From: Myotis daubentonii
Taxonomy: Eukaryota; Chordata; Mammalia; Chiroptera; Vespertilionidae
Direction: 5' to 3'
Assembly: GCF_963259705.1 (NCBI RefSeq)
Contig: NC_081852.1
Location: forward strand, 60,140,859 to 60,204,858
DNA length: 64,000 nucleotides
Part shown: in pieces, positions 22,001 to 37,000 of the stretch
How positions within the stretch are numbered: the stretch's first letter is position 1
Layout: each line of letters begins with the position of its first letter
Program-made: the position numbers and the translations under genes
The notes under the pieces: model-generated
What the model was told of the DNA's origin: nothing
The model's input: the letters and a program-made list of their open reading frames with translations, nothing else
Database searches by the model: none

Positions 22001-25000
22001 CTTTGTGGTCAGAAGTCCCTCAAGTAAACCCCACACTCTCCTGAGATGTCACTCACGGAGACCATCTCAATACGCAATCTTTCGCCATCATCATCCTCTT
22101 CCTGTTCCAAACTTCTTTCAGGTTATGGAGACCTTACACACTTTTCATGCACAGAATCTCAAATCCCCTCAATCCTGAGGGAAGGCTTGGGGCCACACAA
22201 ACACCTTGATGGGCTAATAATTATGTTCCCCAAATGCACGAATACTGTCTGGGCTTCCGGGGGGGGGGGGGGGGGGGGGCGGGGAGTGTTTTGAGAATAA
22301 GAATCATCACCAAAAAGAAAAGATGGCTTTTTCACTACTGGGAATTACTAGCTTCCTCTATTTTGTTTTCATAAATACAGGGGACCAAAGAGTCTAGGTC
22401 CTCATCCAGGGATCACATGTTGGAATTTATCTGACCATTTTCCTAGTTGTCCTGCTCTCATTAGAACAGTTGTATGACTAATTCCTATGTAGGATAGTTG
22501 GTGTCACTGTATTAGCTATATTAACTCCACAGTGATGGCGACCACGTGCTCGCAGACGCTGTGCGGGCGGCACCAGGCTCTGTGCACCAAGGGAAGGCGA
22601 GGCTCTGTGAAGTGACGGCAGAGCAGCTCCAAGAACCACCTGCCACAAGTGACAAGCGCCCTGACACCAGAGGAACCACACAGCGAAACGGCATTTAGAG
22701 GGAAGTCGGATGTGTCAGTGGTTCTTAGCCAGTGAGGGGCAGACCCTTTGAGGATTTGATGAACACTAAGAACTCTCTTTGTAAAAAAATAGGAGTATGC
22801 AGTTACAGAAAAGAAAAAAATTGCCGAAACGATTTCACTCATTCATCACCCAAGCACTGAGCACAAGCACTCAGGCGGCAGCAGGGGTTACACTTCCAGG
22901 ATGGCCTAAAGCCGCAAACCTGAGACCCATGGGTTCCTGGACCCAGGAAGCAGTGACCAGACTGCACTCTGTGGACTAAGTCATGGTCCCGACAGCAACT
23001 CACAGACCAGGAAGTGAGGACACTGCTGACCTGTGAGCTGACGTCTGGCAGCAGAAAGAAACACGCCCCACTGCGTGCGATGCCAGGACAGTCAGAACAT
23101 GCAGATGACTGGGTCTGGTGTCCACAAGCACCAATTAGGCCCAGATAACTTCCTGGTGCCTCCGCGGCTCCATTAGCCAACGCTGGGAAAAAGCTGGTAA
23201 GTGTCCCCTTGCTGCACATGTTACCATCAAAAGAAATTACAAGTAAAACCATTTTTGAGTTCTTTACCTGCTTGTTTCCTTTCATAAAGAGCATCACAGA
23301 AGCTTTATTTGTGAGTACTTTGAGCCTAAGGAGAGAAAATTGATATGAAACGGCTCAGCTCAATTATTAAACCCCACTTTCGCTGCGCTTCAGGAGCAAC
23401 GTGCATGCTGAGGGATAGCAGGATGGTGGTTCGCAGCTCTGAATGGCATTAAACAAGCAAATGCATTGACATTTCCCTTTATTTCACGCTCTCCCTAAGC
23501 CACTGTAAAACACAATGTGGCTTTTTAAGGCAAAGAATGTTCCTTCAAGTTGCAATTTAAGCCCATCGACTCACAGTTCTAAAAAAATAATAATACCCAG
23601 TTCAATAAGGACTTGTTCGATAAGGGGCCCATCCGGAACCTCCAGCACTCCATCCTGCATGTCTCTCTCATCCTGAGGCTGCGCACGGCTCCGCGCGCTC
23701 AGTGCCCACAAGGCCACCCCTGAGGGGAGCACTACGTCTTGGAACACCACTAACACCAGCTGCTAAAAGCAAATGCTCTCGTCTTAACTTTGGCTGAATA
23801 TTTCCCACAATCTTTCAAACATCAGGAGCTAACTTGCTGTCAGAATGCACAACATCTGCTATTAGCCTAGAAACAGATCTCAGGAGGTCAGCGCGGGGAC
23901 AGTGGCTGCGGAAGACCCTCTAGGCCCCGTGGTGGCCCCACCACCATGTTCTCCTCCTGCCCCTGGTTCTCTGGATCCTTCGTGGTGGCTCCAAATCTCC
24001 TCAGAGAATAAAGTTGTCACAAATGGAACCACAAATCACACACAAAGCTGTCATGTACACTTTCAACAGAGTGCAATTAGCTAATTCTCAAAATAAACAA
24101 AAACCAGTAAGAAACAACATGATGATGCTGATCCCAATCTCTCACCTAGTAACAACCACCACCTGCATCCAGGGAAGCAAAACAGGTCCCTCTGCACGCC
24201 CCCCGCCCACCCCCACCAGATGTCACCAAGCCCAGGAACTCTGGCTCCTGCGCTTTTCCTCCCAGGAGCCCTTTAAATTATTACTCAAAATACACTGAAC
24301 TTAATTCCGACGTAATTCTAGCCGGCCAGCCCTTGGTGTCTGACCACAGAGACTCGGGTGCATTCAACAGAGAGCACACGAAGAGCAAACCCAAGCAGAG
24401 CAGGTGCACAGCAGTCTCCTGAGGCCACAGCCTCTGGGGCCGCCCAAGCTCTCAGCAGAGGACCCCAGAGTAACAAAGGGACAAGGAGCACCACTTTCCT
24501 ACCAAAAAGGCAAGAAAGAATGTAAATCATTTGAGAAAATGTGCCACCTAAAGGCTGGCTTGACATAGAAGGAATACTGTTTATAAGGATTCCTTCATTA
24601 ATCAAGGGTAAGTAAATCAGGTGTTTATTTTTAAACACTTAAAATTTCTTGCCTTAGCCATTTTGGCTCAGTGGATAGAGCGTCAGCCTGCGGACTGAAG
24701 GGCCCCTGGTACAATTCTGGTCAAGGGCACATGCCCAGGTTTCGGGATCGATCCCCATAGGGGACATGCAGGAGGCAGCCAATCAATGGTTCTCTCTCCT
24801 CACTGATGTTTCTGTCTCTCTCTCTCCCTTCCTCTCTAAAATCAATAATATATATTTTTTAAAATTTCTCAAAATGTGAAATGGCAACACAATGACATGG
24901 AGAAGTTTTACCTTACAGACTGAAGCCCAGCCATTCCCCAACAATGAATGGCTGATACGCCACTACACTTCGAAAGAAATTCCTTTTTAAACCTCTACAT

Positions 25001-28000
25001 TAATTCATATTTATTAAAATAAAAAATCCTTTAAGTCTCCCTACAGGCCAAAGCCCAAAATTTCTATAAGATAAAATGTCTAACAGCTGATTGAGATGCT
25101 TCATAAGATGCGTCGGACGGATGTGACAGCTCCGAAGTCTCCCCAGATGCTCAGTTCCCAGGGTTCGGAGGCAGCGGGGATCCGCATGGCCCACGCACGG
25201 CACGCACAGCACCGCTCCCCCACGCCCACGCCAGTGCTCCGATGGGACGGTGACAGCGGCAGCACCAGGGCCCGTGTCGGAAACACCGGGACCAGCTTAT
25301 GCCATGAGCAGGGCCCTGACTAAAACCTGGACATCAAGACAGCTGGATCCTGGCTCAGAAATGCAGAGACAGCTACAACGCGCCCATCCCATTGTAGCAA
25401 TAACATCTCTATAAAAACAAAGAACATCCTCCACTTAGTCATTAAAGTGACACACAACACTCCCCAGTCCAAATCACACTTCCTGAGTGAGCATGACTTG
25501 TCTGACTGCAAACAGCAGAATGATGAACTTGGCATATGAGACACATCTCTGATTTCTGTACAGAAAGGCAATGCAGAGGCTGAGAATTTAAAAAATATTT
25601 TTAAAAATAACGACAGATTATTTGAAACTCTTGAAAGACTTACCTTTCCTCTAATTTGGGGGCTTTGGGGCAAATTGTATCTAGTTCTTCAGAGGCTTCC
25701 AGCTCCTGGAATAAACACAGGTTAAGCTGAAGGAAGCACTTACAGGTAAATCCTGGCCACACCCTAACACAGCATGCCAGTGACAATCATCTCATCAGAA
25801 ATGCCCTGCACAGGTTCCAGACTCAGCCTGCGGAATGGAGCGGTTCTTACGAAACTTACTCTTTGGACCTAGTCCAGCACTCAAGAAACGGCACTCTAAA
25901 TGAAAACTCGGTACCAGTGCAGCTTCCCAATTCTAACCTTCACTATGTCGAGTCCTCCTATGAGCTCGCCAGACACATAGAGCTGGGGGTAGGTGGGCCA
26001 ATTGGAATAGGTTTTGAGGCCCTGACGAACTTCTTCATCTGAGAAGATATCAAAACTGCTAAACTGAATATTGTGTTTGTTGAGAATTTCCACCATCTGC
26101 TTGCTGAAACCTGAATAGAGAAAAAGAAATAAAACAGTTTCTCTCTCTCTCTTGCACAAACATACACACAACCTGAAATTCAGAGTACATGTATCTACTA
26201 ACCACAGATGTCTGCCTCTATTTCACCAGTGATTTCATAACCATGGCTGAATAGTGTGCAGAGAAAACAAATTCCAAGAACCCCTTATCTACTGCTGAAC
26301 CACATACCACATGTTCACATGATTTAACTTTTTAATACACTTGTGAATTTTTTTTAAATGTGTGTGTGTGTGTGTTTATCAAAGTTCCTCTTCGATATCA
26401 GGCACATTTTTTTGTTGTAAAAGAAACAGTACAAGCCAAAAAGCAGAGCCTCAAGCCCTGGCCCATCAGTCAGGGGACTGACCTGGACCCGGGACTGAGC
26501 CTGGGAGCTCCACTGTGTGCATCTGTGAGAATCAACACCAGTGGAGGGAAGAGCTCCACAGCAGTTATTTTAGCTACCACCTGACCACACTGGAGACCCA
26601 GTCGGTTTGCCCATTACTGCTTCCCATGTAACCATTTCAGCAGTTCTTCATCTTTGCCGCCTCTAAATAGGAGAAATTAAAAAGCAAGTGAATGTGTTCT
26701 GTGTCGTCTAAAAGAGATACTTCTGCACACTGGGTTTCAAAGCTACCCCCTCTGTTATTATATATGAACTGTCAATTAACTGAGGGAGCTCTTTCTCATC
26801 TGGTGTCATAACTTGGCAGTTTCTTTTTTTAAACTATTTACATTCCCCAAAGTACGTTATGTGATTTTTTTCCCCTCCACTGTAGTGACAATCTTATGCT
26901 CCATAATTTTATTATATTTAGTGACACATTTTTGTTCCATACTTTTTTGACATCCTTTTCTTAGGATGACATTAGTACTGAAGAATAAGAGTGTGAATAT
27001 CAGTCTTTTATAAACCTATTGTTCTTGTCTGAAAAGAGGATATTTTTCTTTTTGTAAGCTAATTCTTCCCAAGTGTTTTCAATACTTGCAATTATTTGTA
27101 AATAAAACTGAATCATAAAATTCAGTACAAGATTATTTCCAGCCCTGACCAGTGTTCTCAATGGTTAGAGCATCAGCCTGAGCACTGAGGCGTCTCGTGT
27201 TCGATTCCCCATCAAGAGCACATACCTGGTTTACAGGTTCAATCCTGGCCCAGGTCAGGGTGCATGCAGGAAGCAACCAATTGATGTGTCTCTCTCACTT
27301 GATGTTTCTCTCTCTTTCTCTCTCCTTCCTCCATCCCTTCCACTCTCTAAAAAAAAGGCAATAGGAAAAATATCCTCCAGTGAGGATTAACAAAAAAAGA
27401 AAACAAAGCAAGCAAGCAAGCAAAGAAAAGATTATTTCAAGATCAGGCTCTACCGGATGCCATGCAAAAGCACCTTTACTACCAAGATGTGGAGGTATTA
27501 GTGAGCACCAAACATCTCCCAGCCCACAGCCTACTGACAGCAGCACCAGTACAGGGCGGACAAAAGGGAGTTTACAGCTGTACAGGAAACAGTTTACTCT
27601 TGCATTATTATTTATTAATCATCGTATTATTTTCCATATGAGCAACTGTAAACCTCCTTTTGCCCCCTATATTTATTCGTATAGCATAGAAGTCGCTTTC
27701 CTACAACTGAAGTGTTAAGTTCACGTACAGCCTGAAGTAAAACCCTGACTCTGAAATGTTTTCATTCATCTGGGAGTTCATTAGTAAACAGCTAAGGGCT
27801 GATGGCTGATGGTTATTCTGTTGCCAATATATTAACTCATTTCTACTGTAACTGGCTGAGAAAGAGCTTTATTTTAGCTTCAGGCAATTACATGCAGACC
27901 AGAAAGATTGATTGGTAGTGCTTCATTTTTAAGGGTTAAAGTGGCAGACTGGAAATGTTATGCTTAAGGATAAAATAGTAAGAAGGCTTTATTCTAATAA

Positions 28001-31000
28001 CAAAATATTTACACACACTTTTTTAAAGAAAAATGCATGCATGCATGTGCACATGCAGTAAAGATACTTAAAAGTAGAAAACGCATGTTTAACTGCCACA
28101 GAATCACTCTCTACCTGCAGTCATTTCTACCACGACAGACGCGGTGAATAATAAGTCTAACTGCCACATTCCATCACGAACAACAATGAAACCGAAAGAA
28201 CACTCCTGAACCTTCCATGTTTCTGTGTCTGATTTAAAAAGTAAAACCCAATTAGATGACTCTCACTGCAGGAGAAATGTCTGTTCTGCGGTTCAAATGC
28301 CTTTCCTTTTGCTAAAAGCTTTGTTAACTGAAAGAGATAAAAGAATTCCCAACTAACTTAATGAACCTGCATGTTCGAGGATTTTACGTTCTGCTTAAAA
28401 GGATGTACAGCTCGGTGCTTCATAAACATCCCCCTAACACACGAGGGCCCTCTGTGTCCTGTCTTCCTAGGATCACAGAATGACAACCTAATCCTGTCGA
28501 CTGAGCCCCCACCGACATGTCAGGCTCGCAACAGACTACGATTCCGCAGACAGAGCCCACGGAAGGTTAGGAAGACAGACGTGAGCCGTGCAGGGTCTGG
28601 GCTGAGAACAAGGAGACTCCAGGGCAGACCCGGAAACAGCTCTCAAGGTTCCTTGATACAAAATGGTGTTAACTCCTTCACGTTTTTTCTGATTAACTAA
28701 AAGTGAGGTGGGAGCCAGCTAATCAAAAAGCCACGGCATCAAAGGGAGCCACGGTTATTACTGACGGGAATGCTTTCAAAGTGAACTCAGTGCAAAACAC
28801 AGAAGTACCAGCCGCCCGAGTCCACACAGCCAACAGCCACAAAGGAGGCTCTGCCCCGCTTCACCTCGAACAGGCTGAGAGAGGAGCAAAACAACTTCCC
28901 ACCACACAGGCTCGGGAAGGAAGAGGGCGAAAGCGGTACACAATCCTCTAAGAAACATTGGAAGATCAAGAGCTTGTGTCGCAGTGCGCACAAAAACGGG
29001 CAAGCAATGGAAGCAGAGCTGATGAAGGACGTTAATGGGCAGGCACATAAAACGTCTCCCAACTCATCCTCAGGTGGGTATTTTATTAGAGAATACCAGC
29101 ACCGTGCAATGATCTATTTCCTATATGGGACAGAAAGGCATGCAGCAAAAACCAAACATCAGGAAGTAGAAAAGCCTTTTTAAAATGTAGTTATAGGTAC
29201 TTGAAATATCGGGGGGGGGGGGGGGACGGGGGGGGAGGACAGGGGAGGAACACTCTGTAAAGTATATGAATGTCTAACCACCGTGCTGAAAGTAATACAA
29301 AACGATACTGAATGTCAAATGCCGCTGAAAAATACATTTTTTAAAAAAAATGTAGTTATAAAAAATAAAATTTGTTAAATCCTTGGTATCTAAAAATCTT
29401 TTAATTTCCTAATTAGATCTTGAATATCTGTCTATAATATCGTGTTTTCAGATTGCTCTGAAATGCTTTAAAGCTTCTTTTTTTATTCTAACTTGTTATT
29501 TGTACAGTCTTCTAAATGCCACTCAAACAGTTAACATAAAAATAGGCATAAATACATCATAAAGGCAGTCTAATGAAGTGAAAGGGAAGCAGAAGGATTA
29601 CTTCTAAGTGAGCTGAAAGCATCTTCGAGACTGGCTCCCGCTCCCACCTCCGCGGAGGAAGAAATGGGGGCACGGGAGGGAGACTGACTTGCACCTCCGG
29701 TGGCCAAGGCAGGTGGCAAGGGGCAGAGTCGGGACCACAGCCCCGTCCTGACATCCACTTGGCCTTCCCCTCCGGTGCCTCAAGCTTGAGCCCGCCCACC
29801 TGCCAGTTTCCTTAGGCCCATCCAGCACAGATGAAGAGAATGCTACTGTTCGATCCGAGAGAGGAGAACATTCTAGTGGTTTTTCTGTAGGTTCACCCAG
29901 TCTAGCCTGTCACACAGGTTCACCCACATTTTGCAGCCAGTTCTGCAGCACTGCAGACTTCCAGTGACTGGGCTGGTGTTCTAAGTCCTGTTATTGTCAC
30001 CACATAAAGTGCCAGAAATGAGCTTCATGCCTGATGGCAGAGGGTAAACCAGGGCACCCTCCACTGAAAACAAAGCACCTCCCCGAGACTGCCCGAGGCC
30101 GCTGCAGCTAGCTCGGGGACAGACGGGGACAGACCACGTTGGCTTCAGTACATACACAGCAGGCCACCTGATATGTGGATGTTGGCAAGGAAATTGTTCA
30201 AGTAGAACTGAGAGATAAAGAAATGATTTTCTTGTATCTTTTTAGGATAGAATTCATCATGAAACCTTATTTTTCAACTAGACGTTTTAAATTGCTAACC
30301 ACATAGGGAAGAATTTACAATTGAATTTATTTGGAAGCTTGGCTATTTTCATGGTCACTCTAGACAGCCAGTAATCCTACCAATAGCACCCACCGAACGA
30401 AGTCCCTCCTATGCAGCTGAAGCCAATACTCAGATTCTCAGCAGTGCATCAAAAGGGCATTAAATGCTCAATTATGCAGCATCACTGCTCTGTGAGGCAC
30501 AGGACAAAGAAAACAACAGAAGCCCCATACCAGAGGCGTCAAATAACTGTAAAACTTACTTAAGGGCAAAATCACAAGCAGCTATGAGGTTCAGAAAATA
30601 AGAGTGACTGTAAGACACAGAATTAGAAATCTTTAAATTAGCAGAAGCTAAAAATAAGAAATGACAGCAATGGGTAATACAGTCACTAGACGCGGGAGAC
30701 AAGGCAGGCAGCAGTAGCAGGGCAGACATGGGAACACTAGCAGAGCTCAGTGAGCTTGTGAACGGCTACATCTGGAGGAGGTGGGCAAAAGGGGGGTGCC
30801 AGGGCGGAGAGGGTGGCTGTTAACAGCAAAGGTAACGGAACAGGCAGGAAGCCCATTCAGGGGCCCGGCAATGTGCAGTCGGAAGCTGATCCCAGCTCCA
30901 CAACCAGGAGACAGGCCATGGGCACGCTGCCCTTACACCTTTGGGTACTTACGCAAGCAACAATCCTGAATTAGATGACTTCTAAGATGCCTTTTGGTTC

Positions 31001-34000
31001 CAATATCCTGAGTCTCTAGTGCAAACGAATTCATATGACCCAAGTAATTACCTAACCCCACCGGGAACTGGAACCTTCCCGACTTTTTGGAGGTATGTGA
31101 ACCCAAGCACAGGAGGACGGCACAGCTTGAAAACAGCGTGGGCACCTCGCTGACCCATCCTGGTGAAGGCCCCTTTGTTACAGGATCTGAACAGCAGCGT
31201 CTTACCACAGCGCGGCTCCTGCGGAGTCCCTTTCATAAACAGCATGCAGGGGGCAGCATGAATTAATTTCTTCAGGCGAAGGTTGAGGTCTTCTTTGGGG
31301 TGCTCACCACCACTGGGTGGGAAGGAGCCCACAGATGCATGTCGCTGAACTTTTTTGGTCAACTCTGGGGCATGTGCACCATCTAATTGGTCAATTTTCT
31401 GAGAATTCTAAAGTTAAAAAACTCATTTAGTATGTGAGGCATTCCTCCGTCACCTCTATATTTTAGGCTCCAAAATTATAACAATTATGAATCCATAGTT
31501 CTAGCCAATTTTTAAAGGGGTCAACACTATCACTGGAAAACTTTTTAGAAATCTGACTACCAATTGCCTGCAATGCATCTCAACTTTAGAAATAACTAAT
31601 TGTTCTTTCTTTTCTTTCTTCCCTTTTTGGGAACATACTAGGAAAGCATCTGTAAATTTTCAAATATCAAATCCCTTCAAGTAGTTGATGTTTTTCAAGA
31701 CTGCGGTACAAAAATTTCTGACACATTTACATTTTCATGAGACTCACTGGGCTGGCTGTAAACATCACCACATCTCAAACTCAAGCCAGACCAGTCTCAC
31801 CTAAAACAGAAAGATTCCCCCACTCTGGCTGGGATGCGTCCTTTACTTTAAGTATAAAGGAGGCATCTGGGACTGGGGTAACACCCAGGGGACCCTAAGG
31901 ACAGATCTGCATGGCTTCATAAAGGAATCATTCATCAAACCAGGGCCAGCCCGTGGTTTCATTCCGTCCACACCGCCCTAGCAACCAACTTCTGGCCCAG
32001 CGCCCAAAACAGTGGGCCTACAGCATGTATCTGAATTGCTCTCAAGAAGCTCCGGTTCTGGTTGCTGGACCTCCAAGCCAAGTCACTTTTCCAGGACCCC
32101 CAGGACAAGCAACACTGAGACTACGAGAAGGGACACAGCCAGGAACAACCCAATGGGAATGTTCAGGGGTCAGGGGAGAGGGTAAAGAAACCAAAACAGA
32201 AACCCCCCGGCCCAGGGCAGAGGAGCCCCTCTTGTGCCAGCTTTATCCTTACCTTGAAAAACAGAAACGTGGGGACAGAACTAATTTCATATTTTTCAGA
32301 TACTTCAGGAACAGCTTCGGCTTCCAACTTTAAAATAAGAGAATTTAAGCTTGATTATAAAAGGGTCCTTTTTGACAACTTCAATATGTAAATCAGTTTC
32401 ACATGCATTATTCCTTCTAGTAGTTGACGTTTTTTAAAGAGTGTAGTACAAAAGTTTATGACACATTTACATTTAAATGAGACTCACTGGGCTGGCATGT
32501 CATCCACTGAGTCTGCGGTGTCAAAACAGGTTCAGAGGTTTTTATTTTGCTGCACATTTCAAAAGATGCCTGGAGGCTGTGAATAAAATTTTTGGTGCAG
32601 TAGTGACCTAGTAAATTTTCAATCATATGCAGCTACTACTATATTGAAATCCATAAATCACTGACCCCAGTTATGTCATGATTACAGTGCTTATTTTCTG
32701 CCCACAGCAATTCTTGCTGTTTGCTCTATTGACTAATTTCAAGAGGCAGTACATCATGACTGACAGTTGCAGCCTTCTGCAAATTATGAAGCAAAAAGGA
32801 GTATTTCTTCAATAAACTATTGATGTCTGATAAATTTTACTTTTAACTCCTGCAAGGCTGCTGGGCACGAAGCAGATACCTTGCAGCTTCCTGGCTTCAG
32901 GTATCTGCGCCCATCTGACTGCCTGTGAAATGAGATGAGTGCACGCCGTGTCCTAATTCCCCTCAACAAGACACCGTGTGATAGCTGATGCACTAATCTG
33001 AAACACATTAAGTCACACCATCTCCCAATAATTAAACACAGTTACTATAAGCTATTATGTAAGACTTTAAAAAACAGTGCACTTTGAGAAAAACTGAGAT
33101 ATATTGCATCTTTCCCTCATAGGACTGTCAATGCAATATAAACTTTTTAAAACCAATAAAAACCTGTATTTACATTATACCTGTAGGAAATAAAATTTAT
33201 TGATAAATTACATTGTTAAAAGTTTTTAAAATATAACTACTGCATTTTTCCGAGAGTGAAAGATTTCCACTGGGCTTGAAACACTATTTTTAGCCGGAGC
33301 TTTAACCAATCCAGCATATCTACGCAAATGAACCTTGACATGGAGGAGGCACAACCATTTATCTTTGGTTTGATTCTTCCACCTCATATGCTCTTGGGTG
33401 CTCTTTTACTACCTTAATTCTGTTTTTTCTCTAGAACACCCTTTTGAAACAATATTTTTAATTATTTTCATTTTTAAATGTGTTTATGAGAAAAACTATA
33501 TACACTTTAAATCAACATCAGCTGTCCAATAAAAGCGAAAAAAGAACAAAGAGAAGACTAAGCAATGGGAGGCAACTCTAGAACAGACTCTAAAGTTGTG
33601 GACACATCTGTGCTGTTTTTCCCACAATTCCGCAGTCAGACCAGAGAGGAGCACACGAGGTGACCACAAAGGCAGTTCATTATCTTTTGTCTTTCGACTG
33701 AGATCTGTGGCGTGCCCACCACACACTGGGCACTGGGCATTGAGCTAGGCCAGTGATGGTGAACCTATGACACGCGTGTCAGAGGTGACACGTGATCTCA
33801 TTTTTTTGGTTGATTTTTCTTTGTTAAATGGCATTTAAATATATAAAATAAATATCAAAAATATGTCTTTGTTTTACTATGGTTGCAAATATCAAATAAT
33901 TTCTATATGTGACACGGCACCAGAGTTAAGTTAGGGTTTTTCAAAATGCTGACACGCCGAGCTCAAAAGGTTCGCCATCACTGAGCTAGGCTCACCAGAT

Positions 34001-37000
34001 CCCCATCTGTGGTACGACTGGATTCTAGCAGAAAAGTAAAATCCATAAAAGGGCTACACTAAGTAGAAACAAGATAATGTGGTCTTAACCCAGAACATGC
34101 ATAAAACCAGAGTCTTGTATGCTTTTAAAAGTGGTCTCTTCTCACAGTCCTGGGTCCCAGTAGGGTCCCTACTGACCACTCTTCTGGGAAGCAAATAAGC
34201 CTTTAACATTCTTGCTGAAGCCAGATCACTACGTGTGCCTCTCCACTAGCAGCCCCAGAGACCAATCCTACAAAGACAAAGGCAATGGCGACAGGCAAAT
34301 CCTGCTGAGCATGGGCCAGGAGTCCCAGTGAAGGACAGCCACGCTCCAGGCGTCAAGGGCAGCTGAAGTTCAAAAACCTCTGCAGCACTAAAATTCTTTG
34401 GAAATATTTTTGTTGAATGTAAAGCATGAGTTACAATAATGAAAATGGAAACTAAATATATAAATATTTAATAATGATCTACATTCAGAAGAAACCAAAG
34501 ATATCCTTGATGGATAATAGATATCTTTCATGGAAGACCTACCCTGTGTCACAAGTCATGACGGCCCTCTACATAAGCGTGCCCAGTCTACTTACAACCT
34601 GGACAGGTATGCAGCATGGCATCTCAACTTTACAGGTGGCTGGGTACAGGGTAACTTGTCCAAAGACACACAGTTAATAAGCAGCTGAGCTCAGAAAGGA
34701 AATAAAAATTGCCACTGGTGGCAATGAGGCTGCAAGGTTGAGGAGGGAATGTTTAAACCTACACTCAGGGACATTTTGTTAAACCTCAAACAGAGGTTTC
34801 TTTCTACTCATGGCATGTTGACAGTACAGGGAAATTTTCAAAATCAAATTCTTTCTCAGACAGTCAGATATAAATTTCAAAATAGATATTTAAATTAACA
34901 TTTTTGATACCTTTTTAAAGATTTTTGCCAAACTTAGTGAGTGCAGTAACAGCTAATAAACTATATTCATTGGGTTTCTTTTATTACCACAACAACATAG
35001 ATAAAAACTAGGATATTCTTAAGATTTAACAATTCTACTAGAATTATCTGAGGAGCATTTTTAGAGTTCCTAAAAAATAAATTCTACTCTGATAAGATGC
35101 CAAGTAAACTGGTGAATATCCTCCGACAGAGAAAAACAGGAATTCAGTTGGTACCTAGTTGCACAGCCAGTTGGTGACCTGGAGACTGCCCTGTGTTATC
35201 TGCTTACACCAACTGCACAGACATAGAGAATTAAACAGTGCAGGCTCCAGAGATGATCTAAACTGACTGTTAAGAGCTTCCAAAATTAAACAACGTGAGC
35301 TGTATCTTTAAGATGGTTGCACATTTAAGAATAAATCAAACTATAAATATTCCTATTTTTTTAAATCAGAAAATAAAATGTCTGTATATTAACTCCTTCT
35401 GTACCCTTGGTTTTACATCATGAAGTTACAATGAACATAAAATGCAAGTACAGCAGCTACTATACAAACAAGATTAATGCTAAATGAAATGCAACAGTAG
35501 AAAATCTCACAGGTGGCTGATGAGTCTGACTTGGAGAATTTTTGTACCCAAGTGCATTGCATAGTAACCACAGCCCAGCAGCCATCAGTGTATGTACTAA
35601 ACTTGGGGGGGCGGAGAGGGAGGCTGGCACGGGAGGTGGGAGCCACCTGCACAAAGGAAAGCAATTAAGAAATGGCAGGGTACAGGCTCCCACCTCAGGC
35701 ACCCATCATCTCGTTCAGAAACCAATCAAAACAGGAGTTAAAGATGTTCCCTGACTAATAGTCCAACCAACGGCACAGACTAAGTTCAGAGATCCTCCCC
35801 CCAAAAAAGGCCACAGGGGTCCATGGGAACGACTTCATATAAAATGGTTTGATATAAATCGTTATGTTAGACACCTTAAATATAGATCATTTTTATTTTT
35901 AAAAATAAAATAAATAAAATCAAATATAAAATATCAAAAACTGCCACGCCTATAAAAAACATGGATTTGATTTGGACTTTGAATATGACTAGGGGAACCC
36001 AATTTGTTCATCACCTAAAAAACCTTGTATAATTCTTCTTCTTCCCATCTTCTCTACCAGGCACTTCATCTTCAAAGATTTTATCTATCCAACAATTGAT
36101 TAAATGATAAATATGTATTCCCATTTTTGTTAGTGCTAGCAAACCAACTTTACGTAATTTGAAAAGCAAAGGCATTTGACATTTTAATGAACATTTTAAT
36201 TTTATTCTGAATAAAAATAGATTTCTATGAGGCTTAGCAATAGAAATAACTCATGTATCACCTTAAAGCCCTTGTAGGCATGAGAACCTCAGGATCTGAC
36301 CAAACCTGGTGGCCGATCCAGGCGAGTGGACCACCATGGACATACACATGGAGCCAGGAGGATCTGCGTGCCCTTCATCATCACCACACAGCAGTCCAGG
36401 AAACGAGGCCTCCATAATGGGAAAGCCTTGCCTTTCAGCCACCTATTCCAGTGAGCAAAACATGGACCAAAAAAGCATGCTAACTTTTCTCAGGTATATT
36501 TTACCATTATCTATAAAATAAAAAATTATTGGTGGTCACAAAATTTTACATCGAACTACTAAAAATATCAAGTTTAAGATAACCTACATAATGATTCTGT
36601 AAATCTAAGTAACAGAATGGACTAATCTCCATATTTCACATGTCAAAAATGCCAAACTACTGCAGTCATTAAAAAAGACTAAGAAATCAAATGAAAAGAC
36701 ACAGAGGTAACAGAACATCGGTTTCCATAGCCCGGAAGTTTCAAAAAGCTCTCCACGAGCCAGCTGTTTCAGAATGAGCCACATGCCTCTCTTACTAGGA
36801 AATGCCAGTAGAGCTCGCCAATCTCCTTTCTCATCTGCTCACTAGGGTTCAGCCATTGCAGCCTTTTAAACAATCCACCTCACAAGCTCCATGCAAACTG
36901 CCTCCGCCCTCCCTGATGTCCGTGAAAGAAAACCTGTGCTAGAGAGGGAGCGACCCGTCCACACTGTCACTGCCTGGGAACGGCAGACGCAGTCGGGCTC

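Larger units (their letters stand above)
26111..31205 (-). other. GLRX3: GLRX3 intron 4
   Basis: 5095 bp, splits the first CGFS codon group. Contains a long-tailed Ves SINE (27140-27427), an L1 tail (29255-29355), a poly-G run at 29211-29225, a short TG repeat near 26359 and a GCAT repeat near 28033. No additional exon recognised. Confidence 0.88.
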
